Origin: an uncultured Lachnospiraceae bacterium
GTDB lineage: Bacteria; Bacillota; Clostridia; Lachnospirales; Lachnospiraceae
DNA: 56,206 nt
Direction: 5' to 3'
Assembly (NCBI GenBank): GCA_947626285.1
Contig: CANQRR010000021.1
Coordinates: forward strand, 1 to 56,206
The notes beneath the pieces were generated by a model. It was not told the DNA's origin. It was given only the letters and a program-made list of their open reading frames with translations, and searched no databases. The translations under genes and the position numbers were made by a program. This document shows positions 24,137 to 33,861 of the stretch, one piece after another (within the stretch, counting starts at the first letter, position 1; each line of letters starts with the position of its first letter).

Positions 24137-25180
24137 ATGGCACAGGAAGATAAGCTGAAGGCATTGGATGCTGCGCTTGCGCAGATTGAGAAGCAGTTTG
24201 GGAAGGGTTCCGTGATGAAGCTGGGAGACACGGGAGCCCATATGAATATCGAGACGGTTCCCACCGGTTCGCTGAGTCTGGACATTGCGCTTGGACTCGG
24301 CGGGATCCCGAAGGGACGTATCATAGAGATCTACGGGCCGGAGTCGAGCGGTAAGACGACAGTGGCGCTGCACATGGTCAGTGAAGTGCAGAAACGCGGC
24401 GGGATCGCGGGCTTCATCGACGCGGAGCACGCGCTGGATCCGGTGTACGCGCGAAATATCGGCGTGGACATCGATAATCTTTACATATCTCAGCCGGATA
24501 ATGGCGAGCAGGCGCTGGAGATCACGGAGACGATGGTGCGCTCCGGGGCTGTGGATATCATTATCGTAGACTCGGTGGCGGCGCTCGTCCCAAAGGCGGA
24601 GATCGACGGAGACATGGGCGATTCGCATGTCGGACTTCAGGCGCGTCTGATGTCGCAGGCGTTGCGCAAGTTGACCGGCGTGATCAGCAAGTCGAACTGT
24701 ACCGTCGTATTTATCAACCAGCTCCGTGAAAAGGTGGGGATCATGTTCGGGAATCCGGAGACGACGACCGGCGGCCGCGCGCTCAAGTTTTATTCCTCCA
24801 TTCGCCTGGATGTGCGCAGGATCGAGTCGCTCAAGCAGAGCGGCGAGGTCATCGGGAACCGCACGCGTGTCAAGGTCGTAAAGAATAAGATTGCGCCGCC
24901 GTTTAAAGAGGCGGAGTTTGATATCATGTTCGGAAAAGGCATTTCCAGGGAGGGCGATATCCTCGATCTTGCCGCGAATAATAATGTTGTGAATAAGAGC
25001 GGCGCCTGGTACGCTTATGAGGGTGAGAAGATCGGCCAGGGCAGAGAGAATGCCAAGCTGTATCTGGCGGAACACCCGGAAGTGATGCAGGAGATCGAGC
25101 AGAAGGTGCGTGAGCAGTATGGGCTGGCGGAGGCTTCCGAAGCGCCGGCGGATGAGGCCGCGCCGCAGGATGCGGAGTAG
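24137..25180 (+). CDS. recA: Recombinase RecA
   Basis: DNA-dependent ATPase that forms filaments on single-stranded DNA, drives homologous pairing and triggers LexA cleavage. Residues 67-75 hold the Walker [10 protein letters not shown]. The segments [12 protein letters not shown], the [14 protein letters not shown] loop and the [11 protein letters not shown] region are all conserved. Length 347 with an acidic, Ala-rich C-terminal tail is typical. The start is ATG after AAGGGAGAAG. Control by the LexA box just upstream is expected. recX follows 61 bp downstream. Confidence 0.99.
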   Translation: MAQEDKLKALDAALAQIEKQFGKGSVMKLGDTGAHMNIETVPTGSLSLDIALGLGGIPKGRIIEIYGPESSGKTTVALHMVSEVQKRGGIAGFIDAEHALDPVYARNIGVDIDNLYISQPDNGEQALEITETMVRSGAVDIIIVDSVAALVPKAEIDGDMGDSHVGLQARLMSQALRKLTGVISKSNCTVVFINQLREKVGIMFGNPETTTGGRALKFYSSIRLDVRRIESLKQSGEVIGNRTRVKVVKNKIAPPFKEAEFDIMFGKGISREGDILDLAANNNVVNKSGAWYAYEGEKIGQGRENAKLYLAEHPEVMQEIEQKVREQYGLAEASEAPADEAAPQDAE

Positions 25181-25241
25181 AGGACTACAGCGGCGGTGAT
25201 TTCTGTGCTGAAAGAGCAGCGGAGCAGCGAGGAATAAAGCA

Positions 25242-25871
25242 ATGAGCTATGTGGACAGAATAGAAGCCTTGTCCGGAGGGCGGCATCTGGTGTGCCTTGC
25301 GGACGGACGCAGATTTCCTCTTTATAAGAAAGAGCTGGATCAGTTCAGAATCCATGAGGGAGAGACCCTTGCGCCGGAGTGTGAAGCACAGATCTTTCAG
25401 GAACTGCTTCCGAAGAGGGCAAAGCTCTGCGCCATGAACTATCTGCAGCGCATGGATCGCACGGAGCAGCAGCTTCGCAGAAAACTGGGTGAGCTCTCTT
25501 ATCCGGAAGATATCGCAGAGCAGGCGGTCGACTATGTGAAAAGCTACCATTACATAGATGATGTGCGCTATGCGAGGAACTACATAGAATACAGGAAGGC
25601 CAGTAAGAGCCTGCGCCGTCTGGAGCAGGAGCTGTATCAGAAAGGGATATCGCAGGAAGCCATGGAGGCGGCGCTGAATCAGAGCGACACCCCGGATGAA
25701 GAGCGGCAGATACGCGGCTGGCTGGAGAAGAAGCACTTTTCTTCGGAAGCGGACCGAAAGGAGACGGACCGCATGATTCAGTTTCTCCTGCGGCGGGGCT
25801 ACCAGTTATCTGCGATCCGCCGGGTGATGTCGGCGGCAGCGAGTGAATTACCGGAGGAGCAGGGCATATGA
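25242..25871 (+). CDS. recX: Regulatory protein RecX
   Basis: Cytosolic modulator that binds RecA filaments and limits their activity. The 209-residue, highly charged helical protein has the RecX three-helix repeats: NYLQRMDRTEQQLRRKL near residue 68, YIDDVRYARNYIEYR near residue 103, RRLEQELYQKGIS, and a final FLLRRGYQLSAIRRVM. It follows recA directly, the common arrangement, so it is probably co-expressed in the SOS response. Confidence 0.93.
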   Translation: MSYVDRIEALSGGRHLVCLADGRRFPLYKKELDQFRIHEGETLAPECEAQIFQELLPKRAKLCAMNYLQRMDRTEQQLRRKLGELSYPEDIAEQAVDYVKSYHYIDDVRYARNYIEYRKASKSLRRLEQELYQKGISQEAMEAALNQSDTPDEERQIRGWLEKKHFSSEADRKETDRMIQFLLRRGYQLSAIRRVMSAAASELPEEQGI

Positions 25872-25912
25872 AAGATTTTTTTCGGACTTTGCTGGGGTAA
25901 TTTGTATTTCGC

Positions 25913-25941
25913 TTGACATAATTTCAAAAACAGTATAAAAT
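25913..25941 (+). promoter_or_regulatory. rny promoter
   Basis: TTGACA (25913-25918), 17 bp and TAAAAT (25936-25941) form a strong promoter about 48 bp before the rny start. Confidence 0.8.
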
Positions 25942-25988
25942 TGAACTGTTGTTTACGAACAATGAAAACTAAATAAGGAGGTGCTCCT

Positions 25989-27545
25989 GTGCCTGGAACA
26001 GTAATGCTCATTATTGCTGTTGTAATCACACTGATTATTGCGGTTCCGATTTCTGCGCTTGTGGCGATCAACTACAGGAAGAATGTAGTCGAAGCAAAGC
26101 TCGGCAGCGCCGAGGAAAAGGCAAGACAGATCATCGATGACGCACTGAAGGTTGCAGAGACAAAGAAGCGTGAGGCACTTCTGGAAGCGAAGGAAGAATC
26201 TTTGAAGACGAAGAATGAGTTGGAAAGAGAGACTAGAGAACGCAGAACAGAATTGCAGCGCTTTGAGAAACGCGTTTTGTCGAAGGAGGAGAGCGTCGAC
26301 AAGAAGGCGGAGGCTCTGGAACGCAGAGAATCGGGGATTACGGCGAAAGAAGAAGAGCTAAAGAAAAAGAACGCAGAAGCGGACAAACTTCTCGGACAAA
26401 GGATCCAGGAACTTGAAAGAATCTCAGGACTTACCTCTGAACAAGCAAAAGAATATCTTTTAAAAACTGTTGAAGATGAAGTAAAGATCGATGTTGCCAA
26501 GCTCTACAAGGAGCTTGAGAGCAGAGCAAAAGAAGACGCGGGCAAAAAGGCAAAAGAGTATGTGGTCACAGCGATCCAGAAATGCGCTGCGGATCACGTG
26601 GCAGAGACGACGATCTCTGTGGTACAGCTTCCGAATGACGAGATGAAGGGAAGAATCATCGGACGAGAGGGCCGCAACATACGGACGCTCGAGACGCTGA
26701 CAGGCGTGGACCTGATCATTGATGATACGCCGGAAGCCGTCATTCTGTCAGGCTTTGATCCGATCAGAAGAGAAGTCGCGAGGATCGCGCTTGAGAAACT
26801 GATCGTGGATGGCCGAATCCATCCGGCCAGAATCGAAGAGATGGTGGAAAAAGCACAGAAAGAAGTAGAAGCAATCATCCGGGAGGAAGGTGAAAATGCC
26901 GCGCTGGAGGTTGGCGTGCACGGCATTCATCCGGAATTAGTACGTTTGCTTGGCCGCATGAAATTCAGGACAAGTTATGGCCAGAATGCACTGAAGCATT
27001 CGATCGAGGTGGCGCAGCTCTCCGGGCTGCTTGCCGGCGAGATCGGGGTGGACATCAGGATGGCAAAACGTGCCGGATTGTTGCATGATATCGGCAAATC
27101 CATCGACCATGAGATCGAGGGATCGCATATTCAGATTGGCGCGGATCTCTGCAGGAAGTATAAGGAGTCTGCGATCGTCGTGAACGCGGTGGAATCTCAT
27201 CATGGGGATGTTGAAGCAGAATCACTGATCGCCTGCATCGTACAGGCTGCAGATACGATCTCGGCGGCCCGTCCGGGCGCAAGGCGAGAAACGCTCGAAA
27301 CATATACAAACAGATTAAAACAGTTGGAAGATATTACGAACACATTCAAGGGTGTGGAAAAATCTTTTGCTATTCAGGCAGGTAGAGAGATTCGGGTAAT
27401 GGTAGTTCCGGATCAGGTGAATGATTCCGATATGGTGCTCATGGCGAGAGATATTGCGAAGCAGATCGAAGCCGAGCTGGAATATCCGGGTCAGATCAAG
27501 GTAAGCGTAATCCGGGAAAGCAGAGCGGTAGATTACGCAAAATAG
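25989..27545 (+). CDS. rny: Ribonuclease Y
   Basis: Membrane-anchored endoribonuclease that starts decay of many mRNAs in Firmicutes. Residues 1-27 are the membrane anchor. A long charged coiled coil spans about 30-190. A KH RNA-binding domain ([14 protein letters not shown], near residue 218) follows, and then the HD phosphohydrolase domain with [12 protein letters not shown] near residue 363. Length 518 is normal. The start is GTG after TAAGGAGG. It has its own promoter and terminator. The recA-recX-rny neighbourhood is common in clostridia. Confidence 0.97.
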   Translation: MPGTVMLIIAVVITLIIAVPISALVAINYRKNVVEAKLGSAEEKARQIIDDALKVAETKKREALLEAKEESLKTKNELERETRERRTELQRFEKRVLSKEESVDKKAEALERRESGITAKEEELKKKNAEADKLLGQRIQELERISGLTSEQAKEYLLKTVEDEVKIDVAKLYKELESRAKEDAGKKAKEYVVTAIQKCAADHVAETTISVVQLPNDEMKGRIIGREGRNIRTLETLTGVDLIIDDTPEAVILSGFDPIRREVARIALEKLIVDGRIHPARIEEMVEKAQKEVEAIIREEGENAALEVGVHGIHPELVRLLGRMKFRTSYGQNALKHSIEVAQLSGLLAGEIGVDIRMAKRAGLLHDIGKSIDHEIEGSHIQIGADLCRKYKESAIVVNAVESHHGDVEAESLIACIVQAADTISAARPGARRETLETYTNRLKQLEDITNTFKGVEKSFAIQAGREIRVMVVPDQVNDSDMVLMARDIAKQIEAELEYPGQIKVSVIRESRAVDYAK

Positions 27546-27553
27546 AGACAATA

Positions 27554-27586
27554 GGGCTGATGTCAGAGATGGCATCGGCTCTTTTT
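27554..27586 (+). terminator. rny terminator
   Basis: GGGCTGATGTC and TGGCATCGGCTC form an imperfect stem with a short loop, followed by five T, nine bases after the rny stop. Confidence 0.85.
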
Positions 27587-27618
27587 GTACCCTTAGAGAA
27601 ATCTTAAGAATTCCTTTC

Positions 27619-27647
27619 GTGACAAATCGGTCGAATGCGATTATACT
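27619..27647 (+). promoter_or_regulatory. Promoter of the exported-protein gene
   Basis: GTGACA (27619-27624), 17 bp and TATACT (27642-27647) lie about 95 bp before the start codon. Confidence 0.6.
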
Positions 27648-27740
27648 TGATATGCAAAAGAATTGTGAAAGCTCTGCCCTGCCGCCGGGAAGAACGGCGC
27701 GTGGGACAGCGAATCGATGAAAAAATAGATTGGGAGATGT

Positions 27741-28481
27741 ATGATTATGAAAAAGGCGGTTCGCGTGTTCGGGAAAAGAAGAGCGGCGAAGACGACAGCG
27801 GCATTCTGTCTGGCTGTTTGCCTTTCCGGCTGTCTGGGAGGCGTCCTGCAGGCGGAGGAGCCATCCGGATATTACGATGAGTTCGGAAACTGGGTGCAGG
27901 AGTCCTATTCGGAAGAAAGCGGGGCGGAGACTGCCGGTATTGAGGATGCGGACGCGCTCGCTGCCCTTGCTGAGGATAGCGCAGATGCGTCGGGCGGCAT
28001 GGACGCGGCGCAGGATGTCTCGTCCGCACTCATCGGCACATATTCCGTGGGGGCCGGCTGGACCGTGGACTCCGATGCGAGCACAGAGGAGAAGACCGTT
28101 TACAAGCAGGACGCGTATGTGGGGATGGAGAACACTTCGACGATCAGCTGCAGCTATATGGACACGAATTATTCGGTTCTCGAGTATGAGCAGCTTCGTG
28201 ATATGCTGACAAACAATCTGCTCTACAACAATGTGAATGCGCAGATCAGCACGAGCGCGATCTACACACAGGCGAAAGATTATCTGTACATTGTGATCGT
28301 GGACGACTCCGCCCAGGAGTACAAGGATGTGTATCACTACGTAGTAGGCGATTACCGTTGTTTCTGCGTGGAGGTGCGCGAGTACCGCGCCGAGGCGGAT
28401 CAGGCCGTCGCGGACGGCGTGAAGACGCCGCATGAGGTCGGCCAGACGACGGCGGAAGAATTCACCTGGGGTGTTGCTTAG
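27741..28481 (+). CDS. Exported protein or lipoprotein, unknown function
   Basis: A 246-residue protein with a basic N-terminus and a hydrophobic stretch near residues 18-37. The segment CLSGCLGG could be a lipobox (L-S-G-C), which would make it a lipoprotein; otherwise signal peptidase could cut after LQA. The next 60 residues are Glu/Ala/Ser/Asp-rich and look disordered. Residues about 95-225 form a folded-looking part with many Tyr residues (SYMDTNYSVLEYEQLRDML, YLYIVIVDDSAQEYKDVYHY). An ATG six bases downstream (27747) is an alternative start. It has its own promoter. I do not recognise a family. Confidence 0.7.
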   Translation: MIMKKAVRVFGKRRAAKTTAAFCLAVCLSGCLGGVLQAEEPSGYYDEFGNWVQESYSEESGAETAGIEDADALAALAEDSADASGGMDAAQDVSSALIGTYSVGAGWTVDSDASTEEKTVYKQDAYVGMENTSTISCSYMDTNYSVLEYEQLRDMLTNNLLYNNVNAQISTSAIYTQAKDYLYIVIVDDSAQEYKDVYHYVVGDYRCFCVEVREYRAEADQAVADGVKTPHEVGQTTAEEFTWGVA

Positions 28482-28568
28482 CGAAGGCGAGGCGGCAGAT
28501 GAAGCCGGAGCTTGGCGACAGTCGCAGGCCGGAAGCCGGGCGGATCAGGTTCGTCAGGATGTGAAAGA

Positions 28569-29525
28569 ATGATACAGGAAATAGGAAAGAACAGGTATCA
28601 CAACGAATATAAGAACACGACCCCGAAGCCGGACAGCATTGCGCTCGGATATCGGGGAAGAGAGCTTCTGATGAGAGAAAGAGACGGGGAGCTCTCTTTT
28701 TTGCGCTTCCGGGAAGCGGAAGAGCTTTTGGATACGGACAGGGCAAACATGGTAAACACGGGATTTCCGGGTATAGGGCCATCGGTCTATCTGTTTTCCA
28801 TCGACGGGACAGAGTATTTCTGGCTGCCGGGGCTGAAGGACCTGGAGCTGTCTGATCGGGCAGAGCAAGAGTCTTTTTCAGGTCCTGGCGGCACGGAAAC
28901 AGCCCCTACTGACACGAAAACAGCTTCTGCCGGCACAGAGATTGGTCTTTGCTGGCGCACCGTCGATAGCCTGCGCGCGGACTGCCCGCGTGAGACCGCG
29001 TTCGCAGGGGTGACCGGGTATCAGCTCGCCTCGTGGTACGAGAGCCGCCGTTTCTGCCCGCGCTGCGCGCATGCGATGGTGCACGATGAGCAGGAACGCA
29101 TGATGCGTTGCCCGGAGTGCGGACTGCAGGAATATCCGAAGATCTCGCCGGCTGTCATCGTGGCGATCACGAACGGAGAGAAACTGCTGCTGACGCGCTA
29201 TGCGGGGCGTTCTTACAAGAAATATGCGTTGGTTGCGGGATTTGCCGAGATTGGCGAGACGATCGAGGAGACGGTCGCCCGCGAGGTGATGGAAGAGACC
29301 GGACTCCGCGTGAAGAATCTCCGCTATTACAAGAGCCAGCCCTGGTCGTTCAGCGGGACGCTGTTGATGGGATTCTTTGCGGAGTTGGATGGTCCAGAGG
29401 AGATCACGCTCGACGAACATGAGCTGGCCGAGGCGTTCTGGTGTCCGCGCGAGAATGTCCCCGAGGACGACGGGGTGAGCCTCACGCGGGAGATGATGCG
29501 CGTGTTCCGGGATGGAATCGTCTGA
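28569..29525 (+). CDS. nudC: NAD(+) diphosphatase NudC
   Basis: Nudix hydrolase that cleaves NADH to NMNH and AMP and removes NAD caps from RNA. A four-cysteine zinc site (CPRC and CPEC, near residues 158-178) precedes the Nudix box (GFAEIGETIEE ... REVMEETG). The NudC-specific SQPWSFSGTLLMGF follows. I start at the ATG at 28569 (MIQEIGKN). The 318-residue protein is a little longer than E. coli NudC (257), partly because of a Gly/Thr/Glu-rich insertion at about residues 98-126, between the N-terminal and zinc domains. It converges with rqcH. Confidence 0.9.
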   Translation: MIQEIGKNRYHNEYKNTTPKPDSIALGYRGRELLMRERDGELSFLRFREAEELLDTDRANMVNTGFPGIGPSVYLFSIDGTEYFWLPGLKDLELSDRAEQESFSGPGGTETAPTDTKTASAGTEIGLCWRTVDSLRADCPRETAFAGVTGYQLASWYESRRFCPRCAHAMVHDEQERMMRCPECGLQEYPKISPAVIVAITNGEKLLLTRYAGRSYKKYALVAGFAEIGETIEETVAREVMEETGLRVKNLRYYKSQPWSFSGTLLMGFFAELDGPEEITLDEHELAEAFWCPRENVPEDDGVSLTREMMRVFRDGIV

Positions 29526-29553
29526 TCCTCTGCCCGGCATATGGGTCACAAGA

Positions 29554-31299
29554 TCAGTTCGTCTGCAGGCATTGGATCCCGCTGATGTCCGAGTCGATCA
29601 TCATGGAATAATTTGTGTAGTACACGACGAAGCCCGGTTTCGCGCCGTTCGGTTTTTTCACATGCTTTTTTTCGACATAGTCGATTTCTACTTTCTCGGC
29701 GTTTCGGTTGCGCGAGTAGTGCGCGGCCAGCCGGGCAGCTTCTTCGAAAGTGCGGTCGGGGACTTCCCGGCCGTTTGTTTTTATGATCACGTGCGAACCG
29801 GGCGCGCCCTTAGCGTGGAACCACCAGTCGCTGTTTCCGGCGATCTTGAAGGTCAACTCGTCGTTCTGATAATTATTTTTTCCGACATAGATATCGAACC
29901 CATCCGAAGATACATAGTGAAAAGGTTTGGATGTGATCCTCGCCTTTTTGCCGGTATACTTACGGCGAATGTAGCCTGCGTCCATAAGCTCCTCGCGCAC
30001 CTGTACCAGGTCGTCCTCCGAGAGCGCCATATCCATGAACGTGCAGATGGATTCGAGCTGTGCGATCTCCGCTTCCGTCTCCTGAATATGTTCTGAGAGC
30101 GCTTCGTAGGTGCGCTTCAGTTTATTGTATTTGTCAAAATATTTCTGCGCGTTTTCGTGCGCGCTCAGCGTGTCGTCGAGCGGCACCGTCATCGTCTCGT
30201 TCGTATAGTAATTCAGCGCCTCGAAGCTTTTCGCGCCCGGCTCTACGCCATAGCCGTAGGTGTTGATCAATTCTCCGTAGACGCGGTATTTTTCACGTTT
30301 TTCCGTGTCTTTTAACTGGCGGCTCTGCAGCTCGTATTTCTTGCGGCAGCGGTCGAGGGCGGTGGTCGCGATGCGCCGCAGGTCGGAAGACTTCTGACGG
30401 ATGCGCGTCACGGTGTTGCGCATGGAGAAATACTGCTCAAGCATCTCTGAGGCGGAATTAAAATTCGCCTGTTCCAGATCTGCGTACATCGTAAGAGGAA
30501 CGGAGGAGAATTCGACCGGGGTTCGGTCTCTGTCATAGACGATGAGCGGGCAGAAGCGATGCTCGCGCACGTCCTCCATGAGCAGTTCGAACCGGCGGTA
30601 CAGATGAAGCTGTTCCGCGGTGCCGATCGTGTTGGCGCTCTGCGCGGATTCGAGGCCTGCGCGATGGCAGAGCTCTTCCGCGATCACGGGGCTGACGCCG
30701 GTGTAAGAGCTATAGATCGCCTTGAAAAGTGGCATCGGTTTCGAGAATACGGCGGCGCAAAACTCCTCTTCGGAGGTCGAGAGCGGATCGCACTTTTCCT
30801 GCGTCACGGCGACAAAGTAGCTGCGCCCCGGGAGCACCTCGCGCACCGAGCTGGTCTGCGCGGACACGTGTTTGATGCTGTCGATGATCATTCCTTTGTC
30901 GTCGCAGAAGATGAGGTTGCTGTGTTTGCCCATGAGCTCAAGGATCAGCTCCTTGCGGCAGAGATCGCCCATCTCGTTGTAGTGCTCGATCTCAAAGCGG
31001 ACGATGCGCTCAAGCCCCGGCTGCCATATGCGGATGATGCGGCCGTTTCCGATGTGCTTGCGCAGCAGCATGCAGAAGTTGGGTGCGGTCAGCGGCGACG
31101 GTTTGTTCACGGAACTCAGATAGATCAAAGGGAGGCTTGCCCCCGCGGAGAGCAGAAGACGCTGCTGTCCGCCGCTTCCCTTGAACGTGAAGAGCAGTTC
31201 GTCCGCCTCCGGCTGTGCGATCTTGCTGATGCGGGCTCCTGCGAGAGCTTCATTCAGTTCTGCAACGATATTTGCGATCACGATTCCGTCGAGTGCCAT
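29554..31299 (-). CDS. rqcH: RqcH (NFACT protein), ribosome quality control
   Basis: Binds the 50S subunit with a stalled nascent chain and recruits Ala-tRNA to add C-terminal alanine tails that mark the chain for degradation. Formerly annotated as fibronectin-binding protein. The 581 residues comprise NFACT-N (start MALDGIVIANIVAEL), a central HhH-like and long coiled-coil region (about 270-430), and the NFACT-R/DUF814 domain with DGFDIYVGKNNYQND and WWFHAKGAPGSHVI near residues 470-505. Start ATG with GGAGG upstream. It has a promoter divergent from yicC. Confidence 0.94.
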   Translation of the reverse strand: MALDGIVIANIVAELNEALAGARISKIAQPEADELLFTFKGSGGQQRLLLSAGASLPLIYLSSVNKPSPLTAPNFCMLLRKHIGNGRIIRIWQPGLERIVRFEIEHYNEMGDLCRKELILELMGKHSNLIFCDDKGMIIDSIKHVSAQTSSVREVLPGRSYFVAVTQEKCDPLSTSEEEFCAAVFSKPMPLFKAIYSSYTGVSPVIAEELCHRAGLESAQSANTIGTAEQLHLYRRFELLMEDVREHRFCPLIVYDRDRTPVEFSSVPLTMYADLEQANFNSASEMLEQYFSMRNTVTRIRQKSSDLRRIATTALDRCRKKYELQSRQLKDTEKREKYRVYGELINTYGYGVEPGAKSFEALNYYTNETMTVPLDDTLSAHENAQKYFDKYNKLKRTYEALSEHIQETEAEIAQLESICTFMDMALSEDDLVQVREELMDAGYIRRKYTGKKARITSKPFHYVSSDGFDIYVGKNNYQNDELTFKIAGNSDWWFHAKGAPGSHVIIKTNGREVPDRTFEEAARLAAHYSRNRNAEKVEIDYVEKKHVKKPNGAKPGFVVYYTNYSMMIDSDISGIQCLQTN

Positions 31300-31438
31300 A
31301 GTGCGATGCCTCCGCCTTTCGTTTTATGAGCTGCGCCAATCCTGGGAGATCTGTCCTGCGGCCCGACTGTCCCGCAATACCGCTTGCAGGCTGTCATTTC
31401 CCGTTTCGGCTTCTTCCCCCAGCTTATCGCTTTCGCAT

Positions 31439-31467
31439 ATCATAACAGATTCTTCCAAAAAAGACAA
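31439..31467 (-). promoter_or_regulatory. rqcH promoter
   Basis: On the minus strand TTGTCT (31467-31462), 17 bp and TATGAT (31444-31439). The -35 box lies only 9 bp from the -35 box of the divergent yicC promoter, so the two may interfere. Confidence 0.65.
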
Positions 31468-31476
31468 TGTTTATAA

Positions 31477-31505
31477 TTGACTGTATTCGCCCTTTCGCTT
31501 ATAAT
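31477..31505 (+). promoter_or_regulatory. yicC-remA-gmk promoter
   Basis: TTGACT (31477-31482), 17 bp and a perfect TATAAT (31500-31505), about 50 bp before the yicC start. Confidence 0.8.
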
Positions 31506-31554
31506 AAATCCAAATGGTTATTTTTTGCCTTCGGGCGGGAGAGGGACGGAAACA

Positions 31555-32433
31555 ATGATCAAAAGCATGACTGGCTTTGGTCGGTGCGAACATCACCAGG
31601 GCAACAAAAAATTTACGGTAGAGATGAAGGCGGTCAATCACCGCTATTTCGATGTGAATATCAAGCTGCCGAAGAAGTTTAATTTCTTTGAGACGGAGAT
31701 CAGAAATACGCTGAAGAAATATGTGCAGCGGGGCAAGATCGATCTGTTTGTCACATACGAGGACGACAGTGAGGAGAACGTCGCGCTGAAGTACAATGCG
31801 GACATTGCGGCGGAGTACCTGAAATATTTCCGGCAGATGGCAGAGACTTTCGGAATTGAGGACGATATCCGGGCGTCCGCGCTCGGCCGCTGTCCGGAGG
31901 TCTTTACGATGGAAGAACAGGAAGTCGACGAGGAGGAGCTCTGGGCGATGCTGGAGGTTGCCCTGAAAGGTGCGTGCGGACAGTTTGTCGCGGCCAGAGA
32001 GCGCGAGGGCGAGGCTCTGAAGAAAGATATCCTTGACAAGCTCGATGGGATGGAAGAGAATGTAAATCTGATCGAGCAGCGTTATCCGCAGATCATCGCG
32101 GAATACCGGAAGAAGTTGGAGGACAAGGTCCATGAGCTTCTGGAGGATTCGCAGATCGACGAGAACCGGCTCGCCTCCGAGGTGGTGCTGTTTGCGGATA
32201 AGATCTGTACGGACGAGGAGACAGTGCGCTTAAAGAGCCATATCGGGACGATGCGGGATGCTCTGCTGCATGGGGACGGAGTCGGAAGAAAACTGGATTT
32301 CATCGCGCAGGAGATGAACCGTGAGGCAAACACGATCCTCTCCAAGGCAAACGATCTGGCGACATCCAACATTGCGATCGATCTGAAAACGGATATCGAG
32401 AAAGTGCGTGAGCAGGTGCAGAATATTGAATGA
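31555..32433 (+). CDS. YicC family endoribonuclease-like protein
   Basis: YicC/YloC proteins act on RNA and have endoribonuclease activity in studied cases. The start IKSMTGFGRCE, the EMKAVNHRYFDVNIKLP segment near residue 23 and the C-terminal DUF1732 part (GRKLDFIAQEMNREANT near residue 243, ending DLKTDIEKVREQVQNIE) identify the family. The ATG at 31555 is chosen because the protein start matches the family and GGGAGAGGG is upstream. remA, gmk and rpoZ follow, as in many Firmicutes. Confidence 0.92.
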   Translation: MIKSMTGFGRCEHHQGNKKFTVEMKAVNHRYFDVNIKLPKKFNFFETEIRNTLKKYVQRGKIDLFVTYEDDSEENVALKYNADIAAEYLKYFRQMAETFGIEDDIRASALGRCPEVFTMEEQEVDEEELWAMLEVALKGACGQFVAAREREGEALKKDILDKLDGMEENVNLIEQRYPQIIAEYRKKLEDKVHELLEDSQIDENRLASEVVLFADKICTDEETVRLKSHIGTMRDALLHGDGVGRKLDFIAQEMNREANTILSKANDLATSNIAIDLKTDIEKVREQVQNIE

Positions 32434-32523
32434 TGACACAGAGCAGGCGGACGACAGGAAATCGTCTGAAGGGCCCGGTTTGGCGGATTGCGCTGCGGCG
32501 GATGGAAAGGATGCGGATCGTAA

Positions 32524-32799
32524 ATGGCGAACTTGGTGAATATCGGTTTTGGCAATTTTGTGAACGCACAGAAAGTGACGGTTGTCGTGAATCCGGATGC
32601 GGCTCCGATCAAGCGCCTTGTGCAGAATGCCCGTGAGGAACAGCGCGTGGTCGACGCGACGCAGGGCAGGAGGACAAAATCTGTGCTCGTGATGGAGACC
32701 GGACAGATCCTGCTCTCCGCGATGCAGCCGGATACGATCGCCAGACGTTTTGCGGCAGGCGCAGGCGCCTGGCAGGAGATGAAGGGAGAAGAACAGTAA
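32524..32799 (+). CDS. remA: RemA-like DNA-binding regulator (DUF370)
   Basis: A 91-residue member of the RemA/DUF370 family. In Bacillus subtilis RemA is a ring-forming DNA-binding regulator of matrix and osmoprotection genes. The start VNIGFGNFVNAQKV, the VVNPDAAPIKR segment and SVLVMETGQILLSA match the family closely. Its stop overlaps the ATG of gmk by one base (TAATG). The gene order yicC-remA-gmk-rpoZ is widely conserved. Confidence 0.93.
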   Translation: MANLVNIGFGNFVNAQKVTVVVNPDAAPIKRLVQNAREEQRVVDATQGRRTKSVLVMETGQILLSAMQPDTIARRFAAGAGAWQEMKGEEQ

Positions 32800-33431
32800 T
32801 GGGCAGAAAAGGGATCCTCGTGGTGGTGTCCGGGTTTTCCGGAGTCGGCAAGGGGACGCTGATGAAGCTTCTGACGGAACGGTACGGACAGTATGCGCTC
32901 TCCATCTCGGCGACGACGCGCGCGCCGCGAGAAGGCGAGGAGGACGGGCGGGAATACTTTTTCCGGACGAAGGAGGAATTCGAGCAGCTGATCGGGGAGG
33001 ACCGCCTGATCGAGTACGCGTGCTACTGCGGCAATTACTATGGCACGCCGCGCGATTATGTGGAGGACCAGATCGACCAGGGACGGGATGTGATCCTGGA
33101 GATCGAGCTGCAGGGCGCGCTCAAGATTCGGGAGAAATATCCGGATGCGCTGTTGCTTTTCGTGATGCCGCCGGATGCGCAGACGCTTGCGCAGAGACTG
33201 AGCGGACGCGGGACTGAGGATGCGGCGGTGATTCACGCGCGGATGCAGCGGGCGGTCGAGGAGTCGGCGGAGGTTGAGAAATACGATTACATGATCATCA
33301 ACGACGATCTTGAGGAGAGCATGGAGGAGGTCCACCGTCTGATTGAAAGTCAACACGGCAGGATCGACCGGAACCGTGAGTTTATTGAACAGATCCGGCA
33401 GGAGGTCCGGGAGCTTGCCCGGCAGCTCTAG
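32799..33431 (+). CDS. gmk: Guanylate kinase
   Basis: Phosphorylates GMP to GDP. The P-loop is GFSGVGKGTL near residue 12; most homologues have GPSG or GSSG, so the Phe is unusual but outside the catalytic residues. SISATTRAPREGEEDGREYFF near residue 40 binds GMP, followed by the EIELQGALKI segment and a helical C-terminus. Length 210 is normal. Translationally coupled to remA. Confidence 0.96.
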   Translation: MGRKGILVVVSGFSGVGKGTLMKLLTERYGQYALSISATTRAPREGEEDGREYFFRTKEEFEQLIGEDRLIEYACYCGNYYGTPRDYVEDQIDQGRDVILEIELQGALKIREKYPDALLLFVMPPDAQTLAQRLSGRGTEDAAVIHARMQRAVEESAEVEKYDYMIINDDLEESMEEVHRLIESQHGRIDRNREFIEQIRQEVRELARQL

Positions 33432-33464
33432 ATAGGGGCGGCAGCAGGCGTCTGACTGATAAGG

Positions 33465-33493
33465 TTCATAATAGCAACGCTAAATAATATAAT
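33465..33493 (+). promoter_or_regulatory. Possible rpoZ promoter
   Basis: TTCATA (33465-33470), 17 bp and a perfect TATAAT (33488-33493) lie 20 bp before the rpoZ start, which would give a very short leader. Confidence 0.5.
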
Positions 33494-33513
33494 AGAGAAG
33501 GAGATCCTGATTT

Positions 33514-33798
33514 ATGTTACATCCATCTTATTCTGATCTGATGAAAGTAGTGAACAGCGAGGTAGAGCAGGGCGATACGCCGGTGGTGAACAGCCGCTAT
33601 TCGATCGTACTGGCGACGGCGAAACGTGCGCGCCAGATCATATCCCGCCAGATGAAGGGAGATGAGCGTGCGCTGGAGATCTCGAAGCCGCTCTCCCAGG
33701 CGGTCGCCGAGCTAAACGAGGGCAAGATCAAGGTGCTCCCGGAGGAAGCGGCGGACGCAGGGAAAGAGGCCGGGGAAGCTGCGGCAGAGGAGGAGTAA
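33514..33798 (+). CDS. rpoZ: RNA polymerase omega subunit
   Basis: Small subunit that helps RNA polymerase assemble around beta-prime. The 94-residue protein has the RpoZ core: HPSYSDLM, NSRYSIVLATAKRARQI and ISKPLSQAVAELNEGKI. It then has an Ala/Glu-rich tail of about 20 residues. The start is ATG after AAGGAGAT. Its partner genes rpoB and rpoC are 3.4 kb downstream. Confidence 0.93.
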   Translation: MLHPSYSDLMKVVNSEVEQGDTPVVNSRYSIVLATAKRARQIISRQMKGDERALEISKPLSQAVAELNEGKIKVLPEEAADAGKEAGEAAAEEE

Positions 33799-33861
33799 GC
33801 CGTTGCGATCTGCGTCCGGCTGTGACAGAAGGACTGCGGATGGGAAAGGAAGGCGAGTTTT

